Origin: Toxotes chatareus
Lineage: Eukaryota; Chordata; Actinopteri; Toxotidae
Length of the DNA: 64,000 nt
Reading direction: 5' to 3'
Assembly: GCA_016801885.1 (NCBI GenBank)
Contig: CM028900.1
Span: forward strand, 19,734,972 to 19,798,971
Below the pieces are notes generated by a model. That model searched no databases and was not told where the DNA came from. It saw only the letters and a program-made list of their open reading frames with translations. A program made the translations under genes and the position numbers. Of the stretch, positions 1-11,183 are shown in pieces. Each line of letters opens with the position of its first letter. Within the stretch, counting starts at the first letter, position 1.

Positions 1-1082
1 ATGAAAGAAATTTAGTAACATGTACTATTCAGTAAGGCAGGGTAAGACAAGGAACATTTATCTGTGTAGTGCCTTTCAACAACAAGGCATTTCAAAGCGC
101 TCTACATACCGAGTCAAGTCTTTCATGTCGCCGTCTATTTATGCATTTAAAACAATTACAGGAACAAGAAGAGCAATTGGCTTGGCACAGCTAAAATAGC
201 TGCCACAAACTTTTCCTCAAGCCAGAAAAATGTGCAACTGCGTTATAGCTCATATAAGTGTCAATATCAGGAGAGTTTTAGTTATCATAAGAAAGGTAAA
301 AGTGCTTTGCAGCTGCATCAGCAAGACTCCCAGCATAGATACTGTCAGTGATCTCAAATCCCAATGACTAATATTAAAGAGTCAACTGTGATTTCAAAAG
401 TTATGATGATATTTACACACTAAGCTAATTACTGAGAACTTGCTTTGCTCCAGCAATACACAACATCATCATATTAGATGGAAGGATGGCCAAAACCAAA
501 AAAATTAAACCTAAATTCAAATAAGAAATGATCCTTTAAAAGGTGTAACTGTATTGCTGTCACTGTGCTGCTCAAACAAAGTGACACTAGGAAAAAAGAT
601 CAAATGATAAAAAGTGGAGGCATGTCTGCCACTTGAATGTCTTGCTCTCTTAGACTTGTCTTAGCCATCTTCTGCTGTTCTGACTGCTGTGCCATATGGA
701 CAGGTGCTGTGACAGAGGGGATGGGAGGGTAAAGTCTCTTTGGCACCTGCAGTGATAAAATGCTTCAGTGCAGTTACAACAGATGTTGGCAGTGTTCAGG
801 AGGTAGAGAGTGAATACATGCTAGGTCAAACATGACAGCTATGTTTAGATCTTACTCATGGCACAACAATTTTTCTGTTTTATTCAGTTCGATTACTGGA
901 CTGATGCTCTTTAGGCCACTCATTACATTTTCTTCATAATATAGTGTATATTTTTGATGCTCTGTATAATGATGGCATTCAGTTACAGTCCAGCTGTAAC
1001 TCTATGACATTTTCTATTACGACAATTGAGCAGCATTTCTCCTTTGCTTCAGAAATCTTTCTCACTAGCAGCTGCCACTTAC
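1..1082 (-). other. hdac4: hdac4 intron, left edge of window
   Basis: These bases follow the donor at 1082-1081 and lie inside an hdac4 intron that continues off the window. I looked for the next exon (MEF2-binding helix) and found none. No repeat or RNA gene is recognised; the sequence is ordinary AT-rich intron. Confidence 0.7.
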
Positions 1083-1233
1083 TCTCTTGTCCCCTCTCCT
1101 TGTTTTTGAGCTGTTGAAGTTTGTGTTCCCGCTGCTGCTTCTCCAGTTGCTGCTCATGACGCTGCTGCTCCATTTTCCTCTGATGTTCCAACAGCTCCTG
1201 TTGGTGCTTGAGTGCCAGTAAATCCTGTTGGTG
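1083..1233 (-). CDS. hdac4: hdac4 exon: second half of glutamine-rich coiled coil
   Basis: This 151-base exon follows acceptor TCTCCACCAG and ends GAGA|GTAAGTGG, leaving one base of a split Ser codon; the human boundary after KGKE is the same. It encodes HQQDLLALKHQQELLEHQRK, then MEQQRHEQQLEKQQREHK, then LQQLKNKERGQE(S). HQQELLEHQRK and LQQLKNKE(R/K)G are shared with human HDAC4, which has LERHRQEQELEKQHREQK in the middle. It completes the glutamine-rich helical oligomerisation domain. The following exon, off the left edge, would start with the MEF2-binding helix (ST-E-V-K-M-K-L-Q-E-F in human). I could not find that exon in bases 1-1082. Open reading continues into flanking introns on both sides (979-1476), but those parts carry no family similarity. 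Confidence 0.95.
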
Positions 1234-2516
1234 CTGGTGGAGAGAGAGACAAGGATGTTGAAGGAAGACAGAGTACAAGGACACAGCAGACAGAGCAGAT
1301 GGGATGAGCACCAAATACAAAAGCTTAAGAGACATTGTTTTGACAAGGTGAAGCCATGGCTTATTGTAAAGCATCAGTGATTTGAAAATTAGCTTTTCTA
1401 AAACGTGTGGCATCGCTATCTGTGAGTCTACAATGACAGCCATGCTAACCTGGAGACCGAGCAGACTGGAGGACACGCATAAGAGTTATTTTCAGCCCAG
1501 ACTGATCGTCCTTATTGGCTGACTTATTGGCTGGACATAGCAACACCAGTGGGGCTTTTAAATAGAGAGAGTCGCACGCAAACTACACACACACACACAC
1601 ACAAAAGGTTTACTGGGGCCAGCGGTCTTGCCATGGAGATGACTAAGCAGCAAAGTACTGCCACCAGATCAAATTACAGCACCATTCTCACTTAAGTGTA
1701 CACATGCACGTTTCCTCCTGTCCTTCAGAAGGTGCATTTCTGCTGAGTACAGCCCTACAGTAGCTGGATCTAAAGAAGAGCTGCCTACTCAACCCTCATA
1801 ACCTTCATCCAGAGAAGAGAGGAGAGGAGAGGAGAGGTGAGGGGGGTAGATCTCCCTACCAACCCTGTCCCATCACCTCCTCTTTGTCATTTAAGTTTTT
1901 TTTATTTACATACTTTTTTGTTTGTTTTTAAAAACACACTTCATTTAATGCAACCAGTGTTAAATGAAGATGCATTAGAAAAAGAAATATCAGCACATCA
2001 ACATCACATTTGATACTAAATACAATTTGAATTTTTTTCGCCAAATAAGTCGAGCATCTGCAGCCATACTGTAAAAGACTGAGGCTGAGTGAGCAGACCA
2101 AAGTAACTCAAAAAGTGATTTTGCAATATTTAAGGCCGCTCGCCTGGTTTGATGCCTTCCAAAAATCCTCCTCCTCTTTCAGTCCAAAATGGATAAAAAG
2201 ACCCTATCCTTATGCAGGTCTCCCGCCAAGATTTCCACAAACAAGGTGTCTTTCCTATTTTAATAGATAAATTATTCTAAATAGAGGAGTACTGTTGTCT
2301 GGATTGCTATATCCCAAGTATCTATTGTAACTTCACCCTCTGGATTGCTTCGAGGCTGGATTATTCTCCTCACCCATCAGACTACCCACAACATTCTGCC
2401 ACAAGGTCTCCATTGGTTTGAATGGGGCTGTGGTTTCCTTTTCTATTTGCATCCATCCAAGGCGTGAACCACAGCTGGTCCAATGTTTGGCTAGGTAAAC
2501 TCCACCACCATCTCAC
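1234..2516 (-). other. hdac4: hdac4 intron between the two glutamine-rich exons
   Basis: This intron of about 1.28 kb has a GTGAGA donor and a CACCAG acceptor. It contains a CA microsatellite at about 1585-1603 and a purine run of GAGAG units near 1810-1848. No exon-like or transposon-derived sequence was recognised. Confidence 0.75.
1585..1603 (+). repeat. (AC)n microsatellite
   Basis: About nine AC units in the intron between the two glutamine-rich exons. Confidence 0.85.
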
Positions 2517-2662
2517 CTTGATATGTTCCTGCAGCTGGGCTTCATGTTGCCGTGACAGCTGTTCATGCTGCCTCTGGAACTCTGCAATCAGTAGCTGTCT
2601 CTGGAGTTGCTGCTTGTGTTTCAGTGCCACTAGCTCCTGCTGCAGCTGCTGCTCCTGGTGGC
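2517..2662 (-). CDS. hdac4: hdac4 exon: first half of glutamine-rich coiled coil
   Basis: This 146-base exon lies between acceptor ATACAG|GCCACC and donor ATCAAG|GTGAGA and ends in phase 0. It encodes (S)HQEQQLQQELVALKHKQ, then QRQLLIAEFQRQHEQLSRQH, then EAQLQEHIK. Human HDAC4 has the nearly identical ILIAEFQRQHEQLSRQHEAQL. HDAC5 and HDAC9 have LLFAEFQ(K/R)QH with other differences, so HDAC4 is preferred over its paralogues. In human HDAC4 the glutamine-rich region (about residues 62-153) forms a helical tetramer and supports homo- and hetero-oligomerisation and partner binding. Heptad-like Leu spacing and high Gln/Glu/Lys/His content fit that role. No frameshift or stop is present. A longer open frame runs from this exon into the next intron, but the strong GTGAGA donor and family alignment place the exon end at 2517. 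Confidence 0.95.
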
Positions 2663-2788
2663 CTGTATGAGGTTAGAAAGAGTTTATCATTCTAAGGAGC
2701 ATCTGGAGCGAGAGGTACATTTGTAGTTAATAGTCAAGATACAACTTTCGGCCCCAAGACACGATCACCAAAGATCACCCCGACTTAC
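2663..2788 (-). other. hdac4: hdac4 intron, 126 bases
   Basis: A compact intron with donor GTAAGT and acceptor ATACAG. It separates the His-run exon from the first glutamine-rich exon and splits a Ser codon (A|GC). Confidence 0.85.
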
Positions 2789-2995
2789 TGATGACTGGCC
2801 CATGGCCTGGCTCGGCTGACGTGGGACAAGCTGTGGAGGTGGGCGGTATAGGGTGGGCTTGGGGAACCAGGCCAAAGGAGGGCTGCTGGTGGTGGTGGTG
2901 GTGGTGAGGGTGGTCCACTACGCGCAGGTCCATGGGAAGGATGGCTGTGGTGGTGGGGGGCACCTGCGTGGGCAGCGCTGCTGTGCTCACGTCCA
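2789..2995 (-). CDS. hdac4: hdac4 exon: N-terminal variable region with His run
   Basis: This 207-base minus-strand exon sits between acceptor TTTCAG|TGGACG and donor ATCA|GTAAGT. It starts with two bases that complete a Val codon and ends with one base of the next Ser codon. It reads (V)DVSTAALPTQVPP, then LPMDLRVVDH, then six histidines and two glutamines, then a Pro/Thr/Ser-rich tail ending GPVI(S). Human HDAC4 has VDVATALPLQV and VPMDLRLDH at the same place, just before the glutamine-rich domain, so orthology is clear. The roughly 35 residues after MDLRVVDH have no counterpart I recognise in human HDAC4. They are probably disordered and fast-evolving. The histidines come from a CAC triplet run (GTG/GGT on the plus strand), so length polymorphism is likely. 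The next intron is only 126 bases, whereas the preceding one is over 52 kb. Confidence 0.9.
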
Positions 2996-3391
2996 CTGAA
3001 AGAGAAGGAACAGTGCAAGTTTCTATAAAGGTTGTGCAAAGTTGCAAAACACCAGCTAAAAATTCACTGCAGAGAAGAAGGTTTACTGTACAAATTACAA
3101 ATCAACTATGACAGGTTAGCTCACAAAGTCCTCGTACACACCCTGCTCATATGCACATTAAAAAATTATTAAATACACAAAAAGGAAATCTCCCTGCAAG
3201 ATATGTAGCGTGTCTCCTATTCCCTTTGAGATTTCCTATGTTGAGGTTACGATCTCAGCTCCAATAAGTGCCTCAGTGCACAAAATGCACAATTATGTGC
3301 GTGTCTGTACCGTGAAGATTTTGACCCCAGCAACAGATTTGTCTCTCAGGGTTGCTGAGTTCAGCTTGGCAGGGAAAAAATGAAAGTTGCT

Positions 3392-3408
3392 AAAAAAAAA
3401 AAAAAAAA
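3392..3408 (+). repeat. Poly-A run
   Basis: Seventeen A within the hdac4 intron; no retroelement recognised next to it. Confidence 0.85.
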
Positions 3409-4974
3409 GACTTAGGGAAAACAGAAAATTCATGTTTCAACTTTTCCCTCATCATATCTGTTTATAGTAAAATTATATAACAAAGTAAAAAACTTTGAAT
3501 ATCCTTTAATAGCAGCCAACACACCCTGTCCTCTCTGATCCAAATATGACTGAGGAATACTTGTTACATTAGCTGTTTAGACACTGCAGCCGTGACTGTC
3601 GCACTCAACATTACGCTGCATACTGTTTTGCAAGAAGGAGTTTCTGATACATATACAGACCTACTGAGTGTGTTTGTGTGTTTATACGTTTCACTACATT
3701 GTGCTCATTGTAAGTGCAATGCTGACTGTGTATAGTGAGTCTCTCTTCTACAAAGACAGCTAAGTTGGGTCTGATGCTAAGGTAGATCTGTAGCCATCTG
3801 AGATGAGATTGTCAACGTGTCCAAAATCCACACTCTGTCAAAGTCTACACAGACAATGCAAGTGCACTCACAAACACACAGGGCTCGATATAATATTCTA
3901 AAAAAGGTCACAGCTGTGAGCCTTACAAATGTAATGTCAAAGAGTTAAAATACCAGACACTGAAGCTCAGTTTAGCAGCCATATGCCTTGACTGTAAAAA
4001 TCAAAGTGCCTGACACAGGGTATAAGCGGCTGTTTGTGTAACTTTCCTTCTGTTTGATTTAATCTGCAACATTTACTCTGCTTTATCTGAATAATCCAGT
4101 GAAGTAGCACAGGCCTGTAGTGCTGCTGAAACATGAATACACAGAACAGCAAAAATGGGAAAAGCAATATCCCTTCATCTATGTGGTTGACATGCAAAAA
4201 CTAGGGTATTAGTGCAATCAGATTATTTCTCCAAAACAAGCAAACAACACAACAGCTTGCACACAAACAGTGGTACAACCTTTCAACACAACACTAGAGA
4301 AAGAAGAGAAAACGCAAATAAAATCTTTGCCAACTTTAAAGCCTTGATATGGAATATAGCGTGCTGTGATTAAACACTGTCTGCACGCTACTTTACTGTA
4401 AGTACTTGCAGGCTTCATTTTTCAATCTAAAACTGGCAAAGCTACTTACACAGTTAGAGACAGTATGTAACACGAGCTATATATGTGAAGGTGTGTGAAC
4501 GTTTAATTCAGGCTAAAAAAAGATAAACTCTGCCTGAGGTAAACTGGATCTTTAGGTTAAAACAAGTAAACAAGGTTCTGTGTGACAAAATCTTCAAACC
4601 GATTCTTGATTTTTGCTTGATATCTACTGTAAACTCAAGATCAAATCCTCCTGTGCACCATTCACTCTTTTTTTTCCTGATCAATATCTGCTCTGTGGAG
4701 AACCACCTCGCACTGTGCCAAGCCCCTCTGCCAGTCATCAATACCCTGAAATGAGTGGAGAGCATCTCCATATCATGGATGTCCTGGCATCCCCAGTGGC
4801 CAATGAGGTGGCGATGGAGTTGCAGTTACTTGCTGAGATAGCCAATGACATCTTTGGTACCGGGCAGGTTTTCAGTGCGAGAGGAAACTTGACACCACCC
4901 AACGGGACAGCAGGGAGAGAAGAAAGGGTGTGGCCACCCTGGGCCAGACATGCTGGTGCTTCACTGGTGCATGT

Positions 4975-4998
4975 TTGTGTGTGTGTGTGTGTGTGTGT
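4975..4998 (+). repeat. (GT)n microsatellite
   Basis: About 12 GT units at the right border of a 250-base segment of higher GC content (4680-4970). Confidence 0.9.
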
Positions 4999-7900
4999 TT
5001 AATATTATCACTACACTTGTAAAGACTTGTTTGAGAGCTGGACATGAGGAGTAACTATTTTATTTGGTTTGGTTTGAAAAGGCGAAAGAGCTAAGGTTAT
5101 TTTTTATTTAAGCAAAGTGAGGTTTTAATTTAAATTAATCTACAACCAGACAGGTCTCAATATACCGTCAGCTGAGTTTATTAACCTTTTATTATGTCAG
5201 GAACTCACAAGCCCCCGCTATACAGCCTGCTCAAGGCGGGAATGTCCAGCCTTTATCCTGCCTCTCCGTTCTGCATGAAAGGCACGAACACAGAATGGAG
5301 AGGCATTGTTGTTCCAGCAATAAGCCGGCAGCGGAGGCAGTCACAGAGCCAAACTGACAACTGTGTAAAACGGAGAGCCGGCATGGCGTGAATGAGGGAT
5401 CTTCTTAGCGGCAGTTCAGTGGGATCTCTGTTTAAAAGGGGACATAATTTAATCAATTTTTCATCTCTGCAGTGGCTAAGGTCAGTCACCTGGAAGGGAG
5501 CAAGTTGTGTACACATGTGTATGTTAAGTGACAACTGAACCTCTGACCTACAAACTTGTATGTCTGCCACCTCGACATTAACGAGCCAATAGGAAGAGAG
5601 CCACATTAGTAGATGTCACTGTTTATCATTCACACTATACACAGTCTGTGCCAATCACCCATGTTACATAAACAAACCCTTTTTCAGTGAACCATAGTGA
5701 ACTCTCCACCTCTCACATTTGCTGTACACGCATACTTATACGCACATGCTTGTCAGTTGTTTACACACATATTTAATAAGCAGTAAACATCAAGGTCAAA
5801 CAAAGAAAACCTTTTGTTGGGCTATCAAGCAGGTCAGTGCACTTCAAACAGAGTGCCACTCTGCACACTGGGGCCCTTTCAGAGAGACTCCGGCACTAGC
5901 CATTCTAGCCTCACGGTGCCAAACATGCATGGAACATCACCTCAATTAACGCCTTTTCTACAGTATATTTTCCCATATGAACTTATGCCAATGAGTTTCG
6001 GACACAAAGCCCTACCATCCCCATTTCCTCTAAATTGGGCTCTGGCGAGCCTCTGACGTTAGACTAGAACTCGCTCTCAACTCCACACTGTTTATGTACG
6101 CTTCCCCAAGTGCCTTTCTCAATAGGCATGCCACAGGGGCTTCACAAAGGCTGTTTGTTTCCATGGACAAACGGGGCTCCCACCCCAAAAAACTACAAAT
6201 TAAAAAAATTGCACATTCTGCTTCCACCCTTTCACATGCAACAACCAAATCCAAACAGTTAATTTGGAAAAAAAAAAAATAATGGTGAATGCACACGATT
6301 GATGACTTCTACTGAAATTTATTGGTAACAAAAATATTTTCACAGCAGGGATCAGTAAACTAGCTAATAACAAGATATCAAACACAAACATTTACAAAGA
6401 AGGTGACATCCAATGTCATGATTCATAAGACAAGCTGGTGTGAGTACCTCTGCCAAATAATTCCACCAAAACTACTGCGTGTGTACCTGTGTCTATGATA
6501 AGAGGTAGCCTAAGCAACAGGCACAAAAAAATAAATAGATAAAATAAATGCCCTTACACCCAGTAAACTTGGCAAAAAAAAATGTGTGTATACAAAAACA
6601 TTGTTTTTTTTTAACATACCTTTCTATTGTGGTATACTGTGTTTCCATGCACAGCATAAAGTACAGATTTTGCTTTGTTTTTTATTATCTCTTGTAGAAA
6701 TATGGATCCAAGCTCTGTGTTTTTGAAGAGGACATGAGCTGTGAAGTTTGTCCTTGGGGAACAATAAAGAAAATTCAAATCCTAAATGTCCATGTGTATG
6801 TTTCATTCTATTAACATGACTGGTCACTCATACACCAAGTGGTCAGTGGCCCACTTCAGCCACTTATCCTCAAGCTGAGGGGCTGGAAGTGCAGGCACCA
6901 CAGAGGGAGACAGAGATGAATAAGGGTTTCTGAAAATCAAAAGTTATCCGAAACTGCTGCTGTTTAATTAGGTATTGTTTATAAACTGTACAAGGCTGTA
7001 ACTGTATTTTTCCACGGCACAGATCCCAATTTGTTAAACAACCCTGCTCTGGCAAATTTAAAGTCTGTTTTAAGCTGCTGTCAGAAGGTTTGATAACACA
7101 CAGGAAACAAATCTGTGTCACGTCTGACTGACGGTTCCCGGTCAAGCTGACATGGCTCTGTAGGATCACAGTGCTGTTACAGTTGTATCATGACAAAATG
7201 AACAGTAGCTCTCAGAATAACAATACCTAGAAGCATGTTTACAGTAAACAAAGCTTTGTGAAAGGCAACAGGCCAACAGAGCAGCATACAGCGCCCAACA
7301 GGGTGCAGACACCTGTGAAGTAATTAGCCCAGCTTACAAAGATGGCACTCTGTGAATGTGGCATGACAGTATGGTGCTGAGCCAACGGGAGGAAAGGTGG
7401 TTGCACAAGCTGACTCACCGTAACAGCACCAGGCATGATAATGCAAACATTCCTGCTGCAGGCATGGCCGAGCAACTTCAGAATACAGACTGACATTTAC
7501 ATAGCAAAACAGCCACTGTCTTCTTATGCAGTGATTTGAATCCAAAAGAAAACAATATGTGAAGAGACAAGGAAACCAGACAGAAACATGTCTTCGCTTT
7601 CTTACATCACCGTCAGTTGAAAACTTTGTCTAAAACTCTCTGTTTTTCTATGTGTGGTGACTGTGTAATTTATAAATGTATACAGTCGATTCTAAATGTG
7701 TCCATGTCCCAGGATCATCAGCAGCTGAAGGACCATAAAAGGTATGAAGGGCGGAAGTCAGATAAACTCTGTTGATTTCCAGACGGGAAATTGTGTTTAC
7801 TTTGTGAAAATCTCATAGAGTTGTGACGTTTCCCTACTACAGGCACGACAATGTGAAATGTGGCTGAACTTGCCAGAAACCGCCTCAAACATGACCAGTG

Positions 7901-9895
7901 AAATGCCTCCTCTTCTCTTTCCCTTCATCTGTTCATTCATCACTCCCTGCATGTTTCTATCTGTGACCCTCCCTATGGCCGTCCCTCCCTCCTCTCATCC
8001 CTCGCTCCCGTGATCAGGCAAAGATTATGGATCACACAGAGGGAGTTATTTATAGACCAGGATTCCCGAGGGAGCTCCTCGCCCCACCGGGCATCCATGC
8101 ACTCAGACAAAACCCCATGCATGTTTAATCACAGTTTAGGAGGAACTGAGTGCACACATTCATTTACAATTCAATCACTGTGAGCAAATGCCAACACAAT
8201 GTGTGCGATAAAAACAAAGCCATGCAAAGACAGATACAAGTGACAGCAGCGTAACGCTTACAGATTAAGAATGAACAGTAATCGCTGACATAATGTTTCT
8301 CAGCTGTGAGCTACACATACACACACACAGAAATACACACACACATAGGTGCTCATAGAGGAGGACGTCATGGCGACTGGTGGGATTGCGGCCAGCAGTT
8401 GGTCGGACAGAGGAGAAGGGGTGGGGCTAGTGATGGAGGGAGAACCAATGATGGCAAGCAACTAATTCAACAAATGCCCTGCGTGTACATTCAGCTCAAT
8501 TCTTTACTGTTAAGTCTCGGGTGGGTGTGTACGAGTGCTGATGTATGTCCCATTGCATGTCCCAGGAGCGTCATCACCTCTCTGCCTTCCTCATCTTTCA
8601 TTTCTCTTCCTCTGACGACAGCTAGTCAGCGTGATTGACAGACCGACTCCACTGGGTTAAAGCCATCAAAAGTAACCAGTCAAATCATTTAAAGAATTAT
8701 TCAGACACAGTGAGTTTTCAGGTGTGTATACGGAGGTACACAACACCTTAACTGGACTAATTCAAAGAGTGTATCTACTACACCTATCACAGCTCTGTGA
8801 ACTCCAAGCGTCACTGAATCGAGCTGGGATGCAGACACAAAGTAACTTCACACATGACACTGCATGCACACTGGCCACTAATCCAAATGCAAATGAAACT
8901 CTTATTATTCAATAATTCAGAAGGCTAGAAAATGTAATCTGGTCCAGAAATGTAATCCAGAAAAAAAGCTTTTTACTCCTGCAAGAATGCATGAGAGAAT
9001 CAAACTGTTTTAACTACTTTTTATCCTGTAAAAATGTGTTGAGAAATTATTGGAAACCTTTAAAGTCACAATATGTTTTAAAACAGAAGCTTTCATACAT
9101 ATTTCCGTGCACACATAGAGGCATGGACACAAATACAACGCATGTACACAATAGGCTGTGGGGAGGGACAGACACAGCAACTGCCATCTGCTCCATTCAG
9201 TTACAGGCTGCACTGAGTGGTGCTGAGCGAGAGTCTCCATACATCAGTACCATTCAATAAACACTGTCACTGCTCAGGGCTGCACACCCACACAGCCAAT
9301 GAACACACACACACACTCGCTCCTCAAGTGAACACACATACACAGTACAAAAATCCATACGCTTAACGAGTTCATATAGACACGTGTGCTCAGGTATCAC
9401 ACTCACACACACCAACTTAACAAAACACTCCAACGTGAAATTAATCAGCGCACACATAAGCACTAAATAAACTCATCCCTTACACAATAAAAGACATACA
9501 AATGACCAGCTCAATAAACATCCACATACGCTATTCAAACAACAATCTGTGCATAACAACAAGAGCTCTTACCCATCAGTTGCCGTGTTGTCTTTTTGTT
9601 GCGTGTTTGTGTGTGTGTTTTTGTGTGTGCAGTGTACAGTGTCTCAGCAAGCGAGAGAAAGAGTGTGTTTGTAGCCAAAAGTGCGACTCTGAACGGAGCT
9701 CTAAAGTCCACTGTAGCGCCAAAATACAGCAGACCAACCTGGTTTTCGTAGTGAGAACAGATCTCTCTCCCTCCCTGTCTTTCACACTCTGCGTCTCTCA
9801 CTCTGTCGCTTCTTTCTGTTTCTCTCACTGACGTGCTTTGCTCTGTTTTCCAGCTGCCACCGTCTCTCCCTCCCTCTGTTCCTCTGGTCCCCTCC

Positions 9896-9897
9896 CA

Positions 9898-9928
<31 letters not shown>

Positions 9929-9993
9929 AGTGACATCAGAGGGCAGTCTCAGGCATGTTGAGCATTTTACTGGTCTCTCTCTCTCTCTCTCCC
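9896..9993 (+). repeat. Interrupted CT-rich tract
   Basis: Two CT arrays (about 9898-9930 and 9975-9999) bracket unique sequence. Together with pyrimidine-rich DNA from 9760 they give a long pyrimidine bias on the plus strand. The open frames here (SEREREREREW-like on the minus strand) are artefacts of the GA repeat. Confidence 0.8.
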
Positions 9994-11172
9994 TCTCTGC
10001 CTCTGAACTCACCGATCAGTGGACAGGCAGAGACACTCTGACTACATTCTCCTTTGACTGAGCAAACACTGTGGTTAAATGCTTTTTTAGCCTGAACAGA
10101 GCTCACTGTTGTTGTTGCTTACATTTCTTGATGTGCGTTACTTGTTGCAAACACACACACACACATACACATTTCTGGCTCTTCTCTATCTGAAACCCTC
10201 CTACACACCAGGAGCCCAACACACAGTTGTTATGAAGCTGGCTTGATGATAATGGAGACTGCTTGGTCTTGCAACTAGAACACTTAACAACCACTGAAAA
10301 CACACACATCGGAGACGTCTGTGTCCACTGCATGCACAGTAGATGCTGCTTACAGCTACGGCTTCTTATCCCACCTCGATATGTTTGAATATGTCAGTAA
10401 ATTTTGTTTGGATGCTTTGTCATGTTTTGTTTATATATTTTTAAGTCATAATTTTATCAATTCTGTGTCTGTGAAGGGCAGCAGCATGTAGGGTGGCAAC
10501 ATTAGAAAGGAAGGTTGTAAATTACACGCTCAACACTAAAAAGCTCCAGGATCCTGAGAAGCTAAAGACTGTTTGTTATTTTAGAATGCACATGTGTTAA
10601 ACAAGGCATAATCTTCACAAGTGCAGTAAAACAAAAAGCATGGAGGTGTGTCTTCAGAATGGACACCCATCAATGCTATATTTATTTCCACTAGTCAATA
10701 CCCTAAAAATATGCGCAGCACAATAACCTCATTACTCTATGTCCAGCTGCATTTATATGCACTTATATGCAGTTGGTAAATAATCAGGTATCTCCTCTTG
10801 TCATTACCATGTACTGTATTTAGACATATTTATTTAAATAACGCCTAAATGTCTAAACATTTTTACAAGGAACTGACCTGCAAACACCCACACAGGTGTT
10901 CTTACTTAATGTAATTAATTGGCCATAATTATCTGAAGTCATCAAACTGTATATAATAGTCAGGATGACTAAGGTGTAATATGTCCCACCCTTACAGGTA
11001 AAACAAAACAAACAGAAGAGTGAGAGAGATGGCAGTCAAGTCTGTATACATCCACACAGTCTCGAGAAGGAGTCTAATCAGGCATAAATAAGTGAAGTCA
11101 CCTGTGTGGGTGACCACAGAGGAGTTGGATCTTTAAGGTTAGGAAACAGACTTAGTTATTCTTCATTATTTA

Positions 11173-11183
11173 GTTTCAGTTTC
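11173..11183 (-). promoter_or_regulatory. Perfect ISRE/IRF-type match
   Basis: On the minus strand the sequence is GAAACTGAAAC, a perfect GAAANNGAAAC interferon-stimulated response element core, in intronic DNA. A single short match in 64 kb can occur by chance. Confidence 0.25.

Noticed and set aside
979..1476. 165-residue minus-strand open frame as a separate gene
   Set aside because: It is the hdac4 glutamine-rich exon read through both splice sites into introns. Only 1083-1233 shows family similarity.
4170..4200. Minus-strand VNHIDEG as the missing HDAC4 N-terminal exon (human RVNHMPST)
   Set aside because: Similarity is limited to three residues, with no donor after it and no acceptor before it in the right phase.
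7411..7470. Strong donor GTTACG|GTGAGT preceded by CATGCCTGG as the missing hdac4 exon
   Set aside because: The Met-Pro reading is in the wrong phase to join the next exon, and the in-phase reading has no family resemblance.
9535..10012. Arg/Glu-repeat open frames on the minus strand
   Set aside because: They are translations of GA/CT low-complexity DNA with no codon-level structure.
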